A stretch of DNA of 27,742 nucleotides from Muribaculaceae bacterium (GCA_009775365.1 VSPM01000034.1:1-27742); one strand, 5' to 3'; shown: positions 10,401 to 17,650, counted from the first letter of the stretch. Notes: generated by a model not told the origin, from the letters alone. Made by a program: numbers and translations.

Positions 10401-12015
10401 CTCCGAGCGAATAGACGTTTTTCATCATCAGTTTCCACATGGGCAAATGCGGCGAGACAGTAGTGCCTCGGAGCATCTTCAGATAAAGGCATTGCGAAGT
10501 GGATGTGACGTCGCTTGAAAACTCGCCAACCTGATACACCTTCCCCTGATATGTGTATTCAAACGCCACTGCGAGAACCTCATCGGTGTTCAGTGCTGAT
10601 TTCAGCGAGATATAGCCGAGTGTCGAATTGAGAGAATATTCCGAAGATTTCAACAGCCTTGCGCTCTCAACTTTCTCAAAGTCACGGCCGCCTGTTATGC
10701 CGTATGCCTGCAACGGGCTGAGCGCCTGTGTGACCTGATTTATGTCGCGCGCATCAGGATATTCTGTTTTCAACACATCAAGCAGGTTGTTCGACTGGTT
10801 CGAGGGATTATAAAACGACATGTCAGGCACCCAATAGTCGTTCGCAAGACGTGTGTTTTCACCAAGATCCATAAACCCGACAAAATTTCGAGATTCATCG
10901 TAGTTGCTGTTCTTATTGGTGATCCACACCTCAATGCGCGTGATGTTTATTCCCGACGACACGTGAGGAAGCTTGGACGCGAACTGGTCATAGTTGTCGT
11001 AGAAATACTGCGACAGGAAGAAATGCCTGTTGGCATCATACTCATCGGCTTTCAGAGAGAAGCTGGTGGTCTGCACGCCTCCCTGTGTGTTGACGGTCTT
11101 CGACTCGCTGTTCTGCTGGCTCACAAGGCCCGTGAGCGTGAGTTTGCCGAATTGAAGTTTAGTCTTCAGGCCAAACAAAGAAGTGCCTCCCCTTATAAGG
11201 CTCGAACCCGTGGTCATGCTCACATTGCCGGCCTCAATATTCTTTATAATTTCATCCTCTTTTCCCTCATAATTCAATTTGAGGTTCTTAGAATCGAAAT
11301 CGAACGTAGCGTCGGTGTTGTAACTCATGTTGAATTTAAGTTTATCACCGACTGAGGCTGCGATTGTGGCCTGAATCTTCTGGTCGAAATTAAAAAAAGT
11401 CTTTCTACGGGAACGTAAAGACAAAGCCGGGTTATCGGTCTTATTGCTCTTTATGCCCATCGACAATTGAATGGAGCCTTGAGTGGTAAGCCTGACTCCA
11501 CCCGGGCCAAACACTTTTTCAAGCGGCCCGAGAGCAAAATTCATATCAAGGATATTGAAAGCCTCCTTGTCCTTGCTCTCAAACACTTCTGCATTCCTTT
11601 GCTGGAAATAGCCGAACATGTCGCGCCTGGTCACCATATTGTTATATTGCTCGGGAGTCATCATATATGGTGTTATGATGTCTCTGTCTCCCAGGCGCGT
11701 TCTGAGCACAAACATACCGGTCTCCGGATCAAACACAGCCTCGGTCTTTATGTTCGACGGGTCTGAGAGGTCGGCTGCGTATTCACGCCCGATATAATCC
11801 TCATACTCCGTCGGGAGCGTGGCCTGCACGGGAGAAGGGAGCAGAATGCTGTCGGGAATTGCTGTGCCGTCAAGGTATTCCGGCACCGGAGGAGGCGGAG
11901 GAGGGAGCTCGCTTTTCTTATACTGACCTACGCTCATAAAAGTGGCTGCCAGCGCCACTATCGGAGCCGGGAGCAGTTTCATCATATTTCGTAAGGCTGT
12001 TTTCCGAAAAATCAT
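4495..12015 (-). CDS. sprA: SprA/Sov, type IX secretion outer-membrane translocon
   Basis: SprA (Sov in Porphyromonas) is the giant beta-barrel that forms the outer-membrane channel of the Bacteroidetes type IX secretion system. The 2506 residues match known homologues (about 2400-2500). A signal peptide (about 1-29, MIFRKTALRNMMKLL then a hydrophobic run) is followed by a polyproline stretch (PPPPPPVPEY). The rest is long, aromatic-rich, alternating beta-strand sequence throughout, ending FNLSLAR. An Asn/Arg/Gln-rich low-complexity segment sits at about residues 1905-1955. The start ATG is one base after the ruvA stop, so the two are surely co-transcribed; the same ruvA-sprA order is, to my knowledge, common in the phylum. 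No other T9SS gene (porK-porN, porV, plug) and no T9SS cargo is visible here. A strong hairpin lies beyond its stop. Identification is by length, context and overall sequence character. Confidence 0.93.
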   Translation of the reverse strand: MIFRKTALRNMMKLLPAPIVALAATFMSVGQYKKSELPPPPPPVPEYLDGTAIPDSILLPSPVQATLPTEYEDYIGREYAADLSDPSNIKTEAVFDPETGMFVLRTRLGDRDIITPYMMTPEQYNNMVTRRDMFGYFQQRNAEVFESKDKEAFNILDMNFALGPLEKVFGPGGVRLTTQGSIQLSMGIKSNKTDNPALSLRSRRKTFFNFDQKIQATIAASVGDKLKFNMSYNTDATFDFDSKNLKLNYEGKEDEIIKNIEAGNVSMTTGSSLIRGGTSLFGLKTKLQFGKLTLTGLVSQQNSESKTVNTQGGVQTTSFSLKADEYDANRHFFLSQYFYDNYDQFASKLPHVSSGINITRIEVWITNKNSNYDESRNFVGFMDLGENTRLANDYWVPDMSFYNPSNQSNNLLDVLKTEYPDARDINQVTQALSPLQAYGITGGRDFEKVESARLLKSSEYSLNSTLGYISLKSALNTDEVLAVAFEYTYQGKVYQVGEFSSDVTSTSQCLYLKMLRGTTVSPHLPMWKLMMKNVYSLGAYQLQKKNFKLNIKYLSDTTGMEINYLPVGEIANKPLLQVMNLDRIDSNQESNPDGFFDYVEGYTVQPTTGRIIFPVAEPFGSNLERKIGNPAIAEPYVYKELYDSTLVVARQFADKNKFSLVGEYQASNGAQIRLNAMNVPRGSVVVTAGGVVLTENSDYTVDYSMGIVTITNQSIIDSGTNVSVTLENQSLFSMQRKTLLGLDAQYRFNKDFTLGGTILHFSEKSLTEKVNIGDEVINNTMWGLNLSYNKEFMWLTNLFNKVPTINAVSPSRLSLNAEFAQLVPHKQKTGTAKGSSYIDDFESTQIGIDLRNPYSWFLASTPYEPGPDALFPEAQLSNDVAYGKNRALLAWNYIDRMWTQKNSSMLPGYLRNDLEQLSNPYVREVRVDEIYPGRDLIAGESNYIQTLNLSFYPRERGPYNLDAEDIDENGNLLYPEKRWGGIMRKMDNANFESSNVEYLQFWLLDPFLDENNHNTEGGDLYFNFGEISEDILKDGMKSYENGIPIDGDEQFMAETNWGRVSTQNSLTYAFENAENARPMQDVGLDGLPNDDEFSFGSYAEYLNKLRSKLSSSVIAEMQDDPFSAMNDPAGDNYHFYRSPYYDEHHTSILDRYKHYNGVEGNSLSPDQSDNPMYQSSRSVPDVEDINQDNTLNEYERYFQYKVSIRPEDLVVGKNYVADRREKVVPTRKGTDVAVWYLIKIPLSQPDKIVGGISDFSTIRFARMFMTGFKEVTHLRFAALELVRGEWRDYKFNLNSRNDSPAEGDLDMTIVNIEENSQREPVSYVLPPDVTRIQDPGQSQATQLNEQSLQMKVTGLQPGDARGAYKNTQLDLRIYRRMQMWVHAEATVDDRTNLKNGDLAIFVRLGSDVKNNYYEYEIPLEITPPGVYNNLNSADRQIVWPISNFLNVPFDAFTNLKVARNHDKSANVEGVNFTTLYSMRDPDNDHNTVSVLGNPSLSDVRVMLIGIRNKSNSVKDGVIWVNELRVTDFNEDGGWAAKVNANLTMSDLGMMNFSMHKETAGFGGVDQGLSSRRLDDYEQYNFAIQGDIGKVFPAGAKLSAPVYYSRSSEKTTPKYNPLDQDVLLKDALDAATTKHEKDSIKNFAITHKTVESFSLSNIKFNVQSKNPMPWDPANFQLSFSFNKQKNADPNTEYQNTYDYRGSFQYSYSPYVQPIKPFSFLKGKGKTAKFFREWGINWMFNNLTFYTNMSRYYYEEQTRSEVDVDFQLPVQVSKNFLWDRQLSITWNLLQSLSFSFSSNTTARIEETIGAVNKRLFPDKYRDWKDTVWSSIKGLGTPWNYNQTFTGTYRAPFNKIPVLDYLTGSVSYNSTYRWDKGATVDDLYLGNTVQNQTTWNADARLNFETLFNKSKYLKEINKRFSKTSSRNAGNNRNNKGNNRRNQQDNGQGNRRDMSQKSDVKKFERSITLSEDTTTIVKHNLKTKKIRFSAVSDKKPIKLDYKVIDENSIEILNKMSGNVTVTVREDKKKEKDSFAKELAAYALRFAMMPRNLSFKWRSSHSLNLPQFAPNVGDVFGQSTKYGPMSPGLDFAFGFYDESFVNKALDRGWLLTSADMTSPAIWNQGKEFNFELTLEPIRGLKVVLTSNLTDNRTRQVQFMFSGMPTTRTGSYTRTHVALATALKGSKADNGYASAAFSKFLENIPIIAARYEANYKGSHYPSSGFLENSPLGDTPYNPAVGAVSPTSPDVLIPAFIAAYSGYDANKVTLQHFPGLGAMRPNWRVTYDGFLQLGNMSKIFKSFTVNHAYQCTYSVGNYSSYLNWVGINGDMGFTMDELTQQPIPSSPYNISSVAITEKFAPLIGVNMTFNNDVTLNAEYRDARTLNLNSSAGQIVETSSKQISVGAGWKIADFNKIIKIGSKQGGVSNDLSVNLDFAFSNNLSLIRRIESAYTQATQGTQTFSVNFMASYQLSRKVTISAFFDHQVNTPLVSNSSYPTSNSNYGIAFNLSLAR

Positions 12016-12016
12016 C

Positions 12017-12607
12017 TCAGAGCATCTTCAAAGCAAGCTTTATCGCTTTCTCTGTGCTCAAGGCAGGGTCGGATGCAAATATCTTCTTCAACACCTTCTG
12101 GCTCTGTTGCGCTGTGAATCCAAGCATAACAAGAGCGGCCATCGAATCGTCATAAGCCTCACCCGCCGTGGGCACACTATCAATTAACGCCCCGGAGGCA
12201 GGTTTTATTTTATCTTTCAAATCCACAATTATGCGTTGTGCTGTCTTTCCCCCGATTCCTTTTACCCCTTTCAATGCAGCTTCCTGCCCGGCAGATATTG
12301 CACTTTCAAGCTGGTCGCAAGTGAGCGACGACAATATCAGGCGCCCTGTATTGGGCCCCACGCCGCTTACTCCTATCAAAAGCCGGAAAAGTTCGCGGCT
12401 ACGCTTTGTGAGAAATCCATATAGCAGATGTGCATCTTCTCGGATAGCCTCATGCACAAATAGTTTCACCCTTTCACTCCCCATAGAGCCATTGAGCGAA
12501 GCATAGTCTATCAATGTGATATTAACTTCATATCCTACCCCTCCGCAATCAACTACCGCAACAGTGGGCGTGAGCTCGGCCAAAGGGCCGTAAACATAGT
12601 CTATCAT
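12017..12607 (-). CDS. ruvA: RuvA, Holliday-junction-binding subunit
   Basis: RuvA binds four-way DNA junctions as a tetramer and loads the RuvB motor for branch migration. The 196 residues are the usual length. It has an N-terminal OB-fold (MIDYVYGPLAELTPTVAVVD, about 1-62), two helix-hairpin-helix motifs (IGVSGVGPNTGRLIL and LKGVKGIGGKTAQRIIVDLK), a variable linker and a C-terminal RuvB-binding three-helix domain (about 148-196, ALVMLGFTAQQSQKVLKKI). The stop is one nucleotide before the sprA ATG. A good promoter is seen at 12625-12655. It is divergent from recR, another recombination gene, across a 239-nt gap. Confidence 0.97.
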   Translation of the reverse strand: MIDYVYGPLAELTPTVAVVDCGGVGYEVNITLIDYASLNGSMGSERVKLFVHEAIREDAHLLYGFLTKRSRELFRLLIGVSGVGPNTGRLILSSLTCDQLESAISAGQEAALKGVKGIGGKTAQRIIVDLKDKIKPASGALIDSVPTAGEAYDDSMAALVMLGFTAQQSQKVLKKIFASDPALSTEKAIKLALKML

Positions 12608-12624
12608 ATTTTCAAAAATTTATG

Positions 12625-12655
12625 CAAATCTAACTATTTCCTCTCTTTTATCCAA
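12625..12655 (-). promoter_or_regulatory. promoter of ruvA-sprA
   Basis: On the minus strand, TAGATTTG (12632-12625) matches the Bacteroidetes -7 consensus TAnnTTTG exactly. A -33 TTG (12655-12653) lies 20 nt upstream. The ruvA ATG follows 17 nt after the -7 box, giving a leader of roughly 10-14 nt. Confidence 0.7.
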
Positions 12656-12812
12656 CTGTCACATTTTTTATTGCAGACAGCCTCCGAATTATACGCCACA
12701 TTAAACACTATCTCTTATTCACACACGACTTTAGTCATGACACAAAAATAAAGATGCAGTTCCAGTTAGAACCGCACCCCTCATTTTTATCCAACTTTAA
12801 TATCATTTTTGA

Positions 12813-12842
12813 TTGTGGCGTGCCGACAATTTTGTAACTTTG
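12813..12842 (+). promoter_or_regulatory. promoter of recR, apparently leaderless
   Basis: TAACTTTG (12835-12842) is a perfect -7 element, and TTG (12813-12815) stands 19 nt upstream as the -33. Only four bases (CATC) separate the -7 box from the recR ATG at 12847, so transcription should start at or within a base or two of the start codon. Confidence 0.75.
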
Positions 12843-12846
12843 CATC

Positions 12847-13473
12847 ATGATTCAGTCGTTCAACTCATCTTTGCTTGAAAATGCGGTGTCGGAGTTGTCA
12901 AAACTTCCCGGCATTGGAAGAAAAACAGCACTCAGGCTGGCTCTTCACCTTCTGCGCCGAGACGAGAACGAAGCCCTGGCTCTTGGAGAATCGATTATAT
13001 CAATGCGCAAAAACATCTGCTATTGCTCCCGATGCCACAACATTAGCGAGCAAGATATTTGCCCGATATGCGGCGATTCAAGAAGAGACGCGTCGACAGT
13101 GTGTGTAGTGGAAAATGTGAAAGACGTTATCACTATCGAATCCACACATCAGCACAACGGGCTTTATCATGTGCTGGGAGGCGTGATCTCGCCGCTTGAC
13201 GGGATAAGCCCCTCCGACCTCGAAATCGACAGCCTGATAAAGAGAGTGGCCGAAGAGAACATCGAGGAAGTTATACTCGCCCTGAGCCCTACAATAGAGG
13301 GCGACACAACAAACTTCTATATTTATCGAAAACTTTCGGAACTCCCTGTGAGAGTCACAATGTTGGCGCGAGGACTGAGCATTGGCAATGAACTTGAATA
13401 CACCGACGAGCTCACACTCGGAAAGTCAATTCAGAATCGTGTGCTGTTTTCCGATTCTTTCCCCAAACGATAA
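12847..13473 (+). CDS. recR: RecR, recombination mediator
   Basis: RecR works with RecO (and RecF) to load RecA onto single-stranded gaps. The 208 residues include an N-terminal helix-hairpin-helix (LSKLPGIGRKTALRLALHLL, about 18-37), a C4 zinc finger with Cys60-x2-Cys63-x8-Cys72-x2-Cys75, and a Toprim domain (about 83-175, beginning VCVVENVKDV, with LALSPTIEGDTT). An extra cysteine, Cys58, precedes the finger. The ATG at 12847 is fixed by the start of the conserved sequence and sits only four bases after a perfect -7 box. A GNAT gene follows 56 nt later on the same strand and may share the transcript. Confidence 0.97.
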   Translation: MIQSFNSSLLENAVSELSKLPGIGRKTALRLALHLLRRDENEALALGESIISMRKNICYCSRCHNISEQDICPICGDSRRDASTVCVVENVKDVITIESTHQHNGLYHVLGGVISPLDGISPSDLEIDSLIKRVAEENIEEVILALSPTIEGDTTNFYIYRKLSELPVRVTMLARGLSIGNELEYTDELTLGKSIQNRVLFSDSFPKR

Positions 13474-13529
13474 ATTAAGATTACATAACCTCTCCTTCTT
13501 ATCACGCTCACAAACAAACATCATACAAT

Positions 13530-14057
13530 ATGCTACATTCCTCCAGGCTGCATCTTCGCGCCCTCGAACCAAGCGATGCCGATTTCTTATATGAAGTTGA
13601 AAACGATGCCGAGGCATGGCGATATAGCGACACCGTGGCTCCGCTCTCCAGAAAGGTGCTTCGCGAATATGCCCTCACTTATGACGCCGACCCTTTCTCT
13701 GCAGGGCAGCTTCGCCTTCTCATTGTGGAAGAAGACTCCAACACCCCTGTAGGCGTAATCGACCTATATGAAGTGTCGCAACGCCACTTGCGTGCTTTTA
13801 TCGGCATTTATATATGCAAAGGGCAACGCTGTAAAGGATATGCCGAAGAGGCAATACGCCTTGTGGCCGGCTACGCCCACAACACTCTCCATCTGCATCA
13901 GCTCGGAGCTAAGATTGAAAAGGGGCATCCCATTTCTGAAAAACTTTTCACTGACCTCGGATTCACATGCCGGGGCAGGCTCGAAGAATGGCTTAGCACG
14001 CCGGACGGAAAATATTCCGACATGCTCTTGTTTACAAAACTCCTTAAAGCGGAATAA
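13530..14057 (+). CDS. GNAT-family N-acetyltransferase
   Basis: This is a 175-residue single-domain acetyltransferase of the GNAT superfamily (RimJ/SpeG-like branch), which transfers acetyl from acetyl-CoA to an amine; the substrate cannot be read from sequence. It starts with the typical LHLRALEPSDADFLYEVEND. The acetyl-CoA-binding motif A is seen as GQRCKGYAEEAIRL (R/Q-x-x-G-x-A form, about residues 98-111), and motif B as KLFTDLGFTCRGRLEEW. It lies 56 nt after recR with no terminator between, so it is probably co-transcribed. It converges on yqgE. Confidence 0.88.
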   Translation: MLHSSRLHLRALEPSDADFLYEVENDAEAWRYSDTVAPLSRKVLREYALTYDADPFSAGQLRLLIVEEDSNTPVGVIDLYEVSQRHLRAFIGIYICKGQRCKGYAEEAIRLVAGYAHNTLHLHQLGAKIEKGHPISEKLFTDLGFTCRGRLEEWLSTPDGKYSDMLLFTKLLKAE

Positions 14058-14143
14058 TCTCAATGCCGGCCATCCATGCAGGCTCTGCCGGGCAACATAC
14101 GTTCACCCGACATCTTGCTTTGGCACGCCGACAGAAAGAATAG

Positions 14144-14743
14144 TCAGTTATACGATGGGTCAGGCGGCACCATGAGCCAGCTGCGATAGGAGTCGCCAAG
14201 GTTCATAACCTCTCTGCGCCAAAACTCATTCCCCTCTCCGGTAAGCAATTTTTTGCCATCGGGATGGTTGTTTACAGCCCAGGAATGACGAGCGATCTCC
14301 GCCTGCAGCTGCCCTTTTGTCCAGCCGCTGTAGCCAAGGAAAAAACGGAGATTCCCTTCTATCTGCCCCCCGTCTTCAAGATAGCTGATTATATCGTCGA
14401 CATTACCTCCGACAAACACACCCGGTATCACTTCTGACGCTCCCGGAAACACAGCGCCGAGTGAATGGAGAAGGAACAGCCTCTCCATGTCAACAGGACC
14501 TCCGCAAAACACGGGCACCTCTCCCCCTCTCTGACAATCGGGTATAAGATCATGCAAAGTGATGTTGGTGCCTTTGTTGAGAGTTATTCCCAGATGTCCG
14601 CCATCCGACGACTCGTCTAAAACGAGCACAGCCGACCGGGAGAAATATATCTCTTCCATCATCGGATCTGCCACCAAAAGGCTTCCCGCACGCGGATTGA
14701 TGCCGGAGGCATCCTGATTATATAACAGATTGTGGATATCCAT
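14144..14743 (-). CDS. YqgE/AlgH family protein (UPF0301)
   Basis: This 199-residue protein belongs to the YqgE/AlgH family. Recognisable parts are GSLLVADPMMEEIYFSRSAV (N-terminal strand and helix), the LGITLNKGT loop, the FCGGPVDMERLFLLHS motif and the signature FLGYSGWTKGQLQAEI. The family is a compact alpha/beta protein of unknown biochemical function; the AlgH name comes from a proposed regulatory role in Pseudomonas alginate synthesis, which cannot be carried over here. It is divergent from the aspartate kinase gene and convergent with the GNAT gene. The start ATG fits the family's usual N-terminus. Confidence 0.93.
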   Translation of the reverse strand: MDIHNLLYNQDASGINPRAGSLLVADPMMEEIYFSRSAVLVLDESSDGGHLGITLNKGTNITLHDLIPDCQRGGEVPVFCGGPVDMERLFLLHSLGAVFPGASEVIPGVFVGGNVDDIISYLEDGGQIEGNLRFFLGYSGWTKGQLQAEIARHSWAVNNHPDGKKLLTGEGNEFWRREVMNLGDSYRSWLMVPPDPSYN

Positions 14744-14890
14744 CTTTATTTCGCTTCAAACTAATTCTGCATTATTCAATTATTATAAGTAGACGGCCAA
14801 ATATTATGATTTATTTTGGCAATCGCATAATAATCTTCTAAGATTAGAACAATCCTTGACGGGATTTTTATCACTAATCATCTGTATTAA

Positions 14891-16255
14891 ATGAAAGTAT
14901 TGAAATTCGGAGGCACTTCAGTGGGAACTGTCGAAAGCCTGCTCAATGTGAAATCTATAGTGGAGGGCATCGACGCCCCCGCGGTGGTGGTGGTCTCTGC
15001 CCTTGGCGGCCTCACCGACAAACTCATAGCCACCGCCAATATGGCGGCTGAGGCTGACCCCGCCTATCGCGATGAAATGGAGGCCATCTCATCGCGCCAT
15101 TTCCATATCATCTCAAACGTAGTGCCTGAAGACAAACGCCCGGAGGTGATAAAAGAAGTGAGCCTGCTGCTTAACGAACTGAAAAGAATCTACGACGGAC
15201 TATCTCTCATAAAAGACCTTCCTGCAAAAACGCTCGACGTAATAGTGAGCTTCGGGGAGAGAATGTCGTCGGTGATTGTGGCGGCCATGATTGATGGCGC
15301 AGAACGACGCGACTCTCTGAATTTCATAAAGACAGAGAAATGGTTTGACAAAAACATCGCCGACCAGAAACTTACCACCCAACTGGTTATCGAGGAGTTT
15401 CAAACCCCTTTCAACAAGGCAATTGTGCCGGGATTCATTGCCACTGACAAAGACTCAGGTGAAATCACCACTCTCGGAAGAGGTGGAAGCGACTTCACCG
15501 GCGCACTCATCGCTGCCGCCATGGAAGCGGAAGTCCTGGAAATATGGACAGACGTCGACGGCTTTATGACTGCCGACCCCCGCATAATCCCGGAGGCGAA
15601 GGTAGTGCCTCATATGACTTTTATCGAAAGCATGGAGCTTTGCACATTCGGAGCAAAAGTGATATATCCGCCCACAATATATCCGGTGTTTCATAAAAAC
15701 ATCCCCATTAAAATCCTCAACACTTTCAACCCAACTGCGCCGGGCACTCTTGTAACCGACACTCGTCTTGAATCCGACTTCCCGATGAAAGGGGTTTCTT
15801 CGCTCCGAAACACTACTATTTTCTCACTCCGGGCCACTCCGGGCAGCGACATCGCCGAAGTCCAGACCCGCACGTTCAATGCCGTTGCCAAGCAGGGAAT
15901 CAAGTTATTTATTGTCACAATTGTTCCTGAAAGAAACAACGAATTCTCTTTTATGGTGTCTGACAACGATGCAGAAATTGCTATGGACCTCATAAAATCA
16001 GAATTTGCCCCCGAATTGTCGAAGCGCTCGATAGAGACTCCTCTCATGAGAAATTCTCTCACCACGATTGCTGTTGTGGGAGAAGACATGAAAAACAAGA
16101 AAAGGCTGGCAGAAAGAATCAGGCATTCGTTGCATCGCGACGGAATCAAGGTGGAAGCTACATCAACAGGAGCCTCCGACACCACTATAACATTCATAGT
16201 CTCTCCGGAGCGCACGGAACGTGCTCTACAGATCATACACAGCCTGGTGTTCTGA
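14891..16255 (+). CDS. lysC: aspartate kinase (monofunctional)
   Basis: Aspartate kinase phosphorylates L-aspartate with ATP, the first step toward lysine, threonine, methionine and diaminopimelate. The 454 residues comprise an amino-acid-kinase domain starting MKVLKFGGTSVGT, with VVVVSALGGLTDKL, the SFGER motif and LGRGGSDFTGALIA (about 195-208), followed by tandem ACT domains (about 305-454) that usually sense lysine or threonine. No homoserine dehydrogenase is fused. It stands alone, with a strong hairpin 47 nt after the stop. The 147-nt upstream gap shared with yqgE is too short and lacks the structure for a lysine riboswitch, so control is probably allosteric. Which end product inhibits it cannot be told. 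Confidence 0.95.
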   Translation: MKVLKFGGTSVGTVESLLNVKSIVEGIDAPAVVVVSALGGLTDKLIATANMAAEADPAYRDEMEAISSRHFHIISNVVPEDKRPEVIKEVSLLLNELKRIYDGLSLIKDLPAKTLDVIVSFGERMSSVIVAAMIDGAERRDSLNFIKTEKWFDKNIADQKLTTQLVIEEFQTPFNKAIVPGFIATDKDSGEITTLGRGGSDFTGALIAAAMEAEVLEIWTDVDGFMTADPRIIPEAKVVPHMTFIESMELCTFGAKVIYPPTIYPVFHKNIPIKILNTFNPTAPGTLVTDTRLESDFPMKGVSSLRNTTIFSLRATPGSDIAEVQTRTFNAVAKQGIKLFIVTIVPERNNEFSFMVSDNDAEIAMDLIKSEFAPELSKRSIETPLMRNSLTTIAVVGEDMKNKKRLAERIRHSLHRDGIKVEATSTGASDTTITFIVSPERTERALQIIHSLVF

Positions 16256-16301
16256 CACCGGCATCAGACGAGAGCACATAATATTCCGGCAGAAACATTT
16301 A

Positions 16302-16333
16302 AGCGGCCATGGGCGTATTGCCTCATGGCCGCT
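16302..16333 (+). terminator. terminator-like hairpin after aspartate kinase
   Basis: AGCGGCCATG (16302-16311) pairs perfectly with CATGGCCGCT (16324-16333), with GGC/GCC continuing the stem inside a one-base bulge. The following bases are not a clear T-run, so termination may be imperfect. Confidence 0.6.
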
Positions 16334-16440
16334 GTCATTATGCAAGCCTCCTCTCCCCTGCATCCCTTTGTAATCCCCTCTGTCAATCCTCTATGTTAAC
16401 ATTTTTTGAGATGTTAATGCGAGTTTTAATGAAAAATTAT

Positions 16441-16448
16441 TAACTTTG
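16441..16448 (+). promoter_or_regulatory. -7 element of engB, apparently leaderless
   Basis: TAACTTTG, a perfect Bacteroidetes -7 box, ends five bases before the engB ATG at 16454. I see no clear TTTG at the standard -33 distance. Transcription would begin at about the start codon. Confidence 0.6.
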
Positions 16449-16453
16449 CACTT

Positions 16454-17092
16454 ATGGAGATAAGAAATGCCAAATACGAGATAAGCAGCGCAAAAGTAGA
16501 GCAATGCCCTGACACCAATGTGCCGGAATACGCATTTATCGGAAGGTCCAATGTAGGTAAATCCTCTCTGATAAACATGCTGACAAAAAAGGGACTGGCC
16601 AAGACTTCCCAAAAGCCGGGCAAAACTCTTTTAATAAACCATTTCAAAATCAACGACGGGAGTTTCTATATTGTAGACCTTCCGGGCTATGGCTATGCCT
16701 CGCGTGGAAAAAATCAGAGAGAAGAGTTTCAGCGCATGATTGAAAACTATATTCTTGACAGGGCGCAGATGACTCTCTTGTTTGTGCTTATCGACATCAG
16801 GCATGAGCCTCAAAAAATCGACATGCAATTCTTTGACTGGCTCGGTGAGAACCAAGTGCCGTTTGCCATTGTGTTCACAAAAGCAGACAAACTCGGAGTG
16901 AATGCATGTAAGACTAAAGTAGAGGATTATAAAAAGGAGTTATTAAAAAAGTGGGAGGAACTTCCCCCCGTGTTTATAACCTCTTCCGAAAAGGGCACAG
17001 GCAAGTCTGATCTTCTCGATTTTATTGAGGGAATAAACACACAGTTCGCCAAAGATTGCGATTCGGCCAATGTCAATAATCCAGACGCATAG
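16454..17092 (+). CDS. engB: EngB/YsxC ribosome-biogenesis GTPase
   Basis: EngB (YihA/YsxC) is an essential TRAFAC-class GTPase that helps late assembly of the large ribosomal subunit. The 212 residues carry all G motifs: G1 GRSNVGKSS (30-38), the G2 region KPGKT, G3 DLPGYGYA, G4 TKAD and G5 SSEKGTGK. The start is the ATG giving the family's usual lead-in (about 25 residues before G1), and a perfect -7 box sits only five bases upstream. The gtrA-type gene begins two bases after the stop, so the two are translationally close and surely co-transcribed. rpiB and folB follow on the same strand. Confidence 0.96.
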   Translation: MEIRNAKYEISSAKVEQCPDTNVPEYAFIGRSNVGKSSLINMLTKKGLAKTSQKPGKTLLINHFKINDGSFYIVDLPGYGYASRGKNQREEFQRMIENYILDRAQMTLLFVLIDIRHEPQKIDMQFFDWLGENQVPFAIVFTKADKLGVNACKTKVEDYKKELLKKWEELPPVFITSSEKGTGKSDLLDFIEGINTQFAKDCDSANVNNPDA

Positions 17093-17094
17093 CA

Positions 17095-17607
17095 ATGAAT
17101 CTTAAGAAAATTATAAACAGCAACAGCCGTTTTTCTGAAATCATAAGATTCGGGCTTGTCGGAGCTTTGGCCACAGTGCTGCAATATGGTTTCTATGTCG
17201 TGTTTGTGCACGTCGTGGGAGTGAAGGCGGTGCCGTCGTCGATGATAAGCTATGCTTTAAGTTTCATCGTGAATTTTTTCCTCTCCAGCTATTTCACATT
17301 CCACACACGCCCTAATGCAAAAAAAGGTCTTGGATTCACTTTGAGCCATCTATTCAACATGGGGCTTCAAACAGGACTGGTGGCCATTTTCCAACAGATT
17401 GTAGGAATGACACTTGCTCTTCTTCCTGCTATGGCAATTTGCATACCGGTGAATTACCTGCTTGTGAGATTCGCCTTCACAAGCAAGATTTTCAGTGGAG
17501 GAGCTTCTAAATTTCAGAAAACAGACTCTTCTGAATCTTCGCCTTCTCTTAAAGCGGAAGATAGAGACTCTTTCATCGAAAACAATCAGACACAACTTAA
17601 AAGTTGA
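17095..17607 (+). CDS. GtrA-family membrane protein
   Basis: GtrA-type proteins are small four-helix membrane proteins thought to flip or position polyprenyl-phosphate-linked sugars for surface polysaccharides. The 170 residues show the signature EIIRFGLVGALATVLQYGFYVVF (first helix from about residue 17), SMISYALSFIVNFFLSSYFTF, then two further helices ending NYLLVRFAFTSKIF. A charged, Ser/Asp/Glu-rich tail of about 35 residues (SDSSESSPSLKAEDRD-like, about 140-170) is cytoplasmic-looking and unusual for the family. It begins two bases after engB. A polyprenol-phosphate-type glycosyltransferase lies 3.1 kb downstream, which may or may not be related. Confidence 0.88.
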   Translation: MNLKKIINSNSRFSEIIRFGLVGALATVLQYGFYVVFVHVVGVKAVPSSMISYALSFIVNFFLSSYFTFHTRPNAKKGLGFTLSHLFNMGLQTGLVAIFQQIVGMTLALLPAMAICIPVNYLLVRFAFTSKIFSGGASKFQKTDSSESSPSLKAEDRDSFIENNQTQLKS

Positions 17608-17650
17608 CACACACATCTGTTAACCTAACTATATTTAACTGACCATCATT

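Noticed and set aside
9877..10518. 213-codon plus-strand frame opposite sprA
   Set aside because: Antisense shadow of sprA, with no family resemblance or promoter.
14744..14890. Lysine riboswitch upstream of aspartate kinase
   Set aside because: The gap is only 147 nt, is shared with a divergent gene, and shows none of the long helices or conserved loops of the L-box.
15691..16236. 181-codon minus-strand frame opposite aspartate kinase
   Set aside because: Antisense to a conserved enzyme, with no recognisable protein features.
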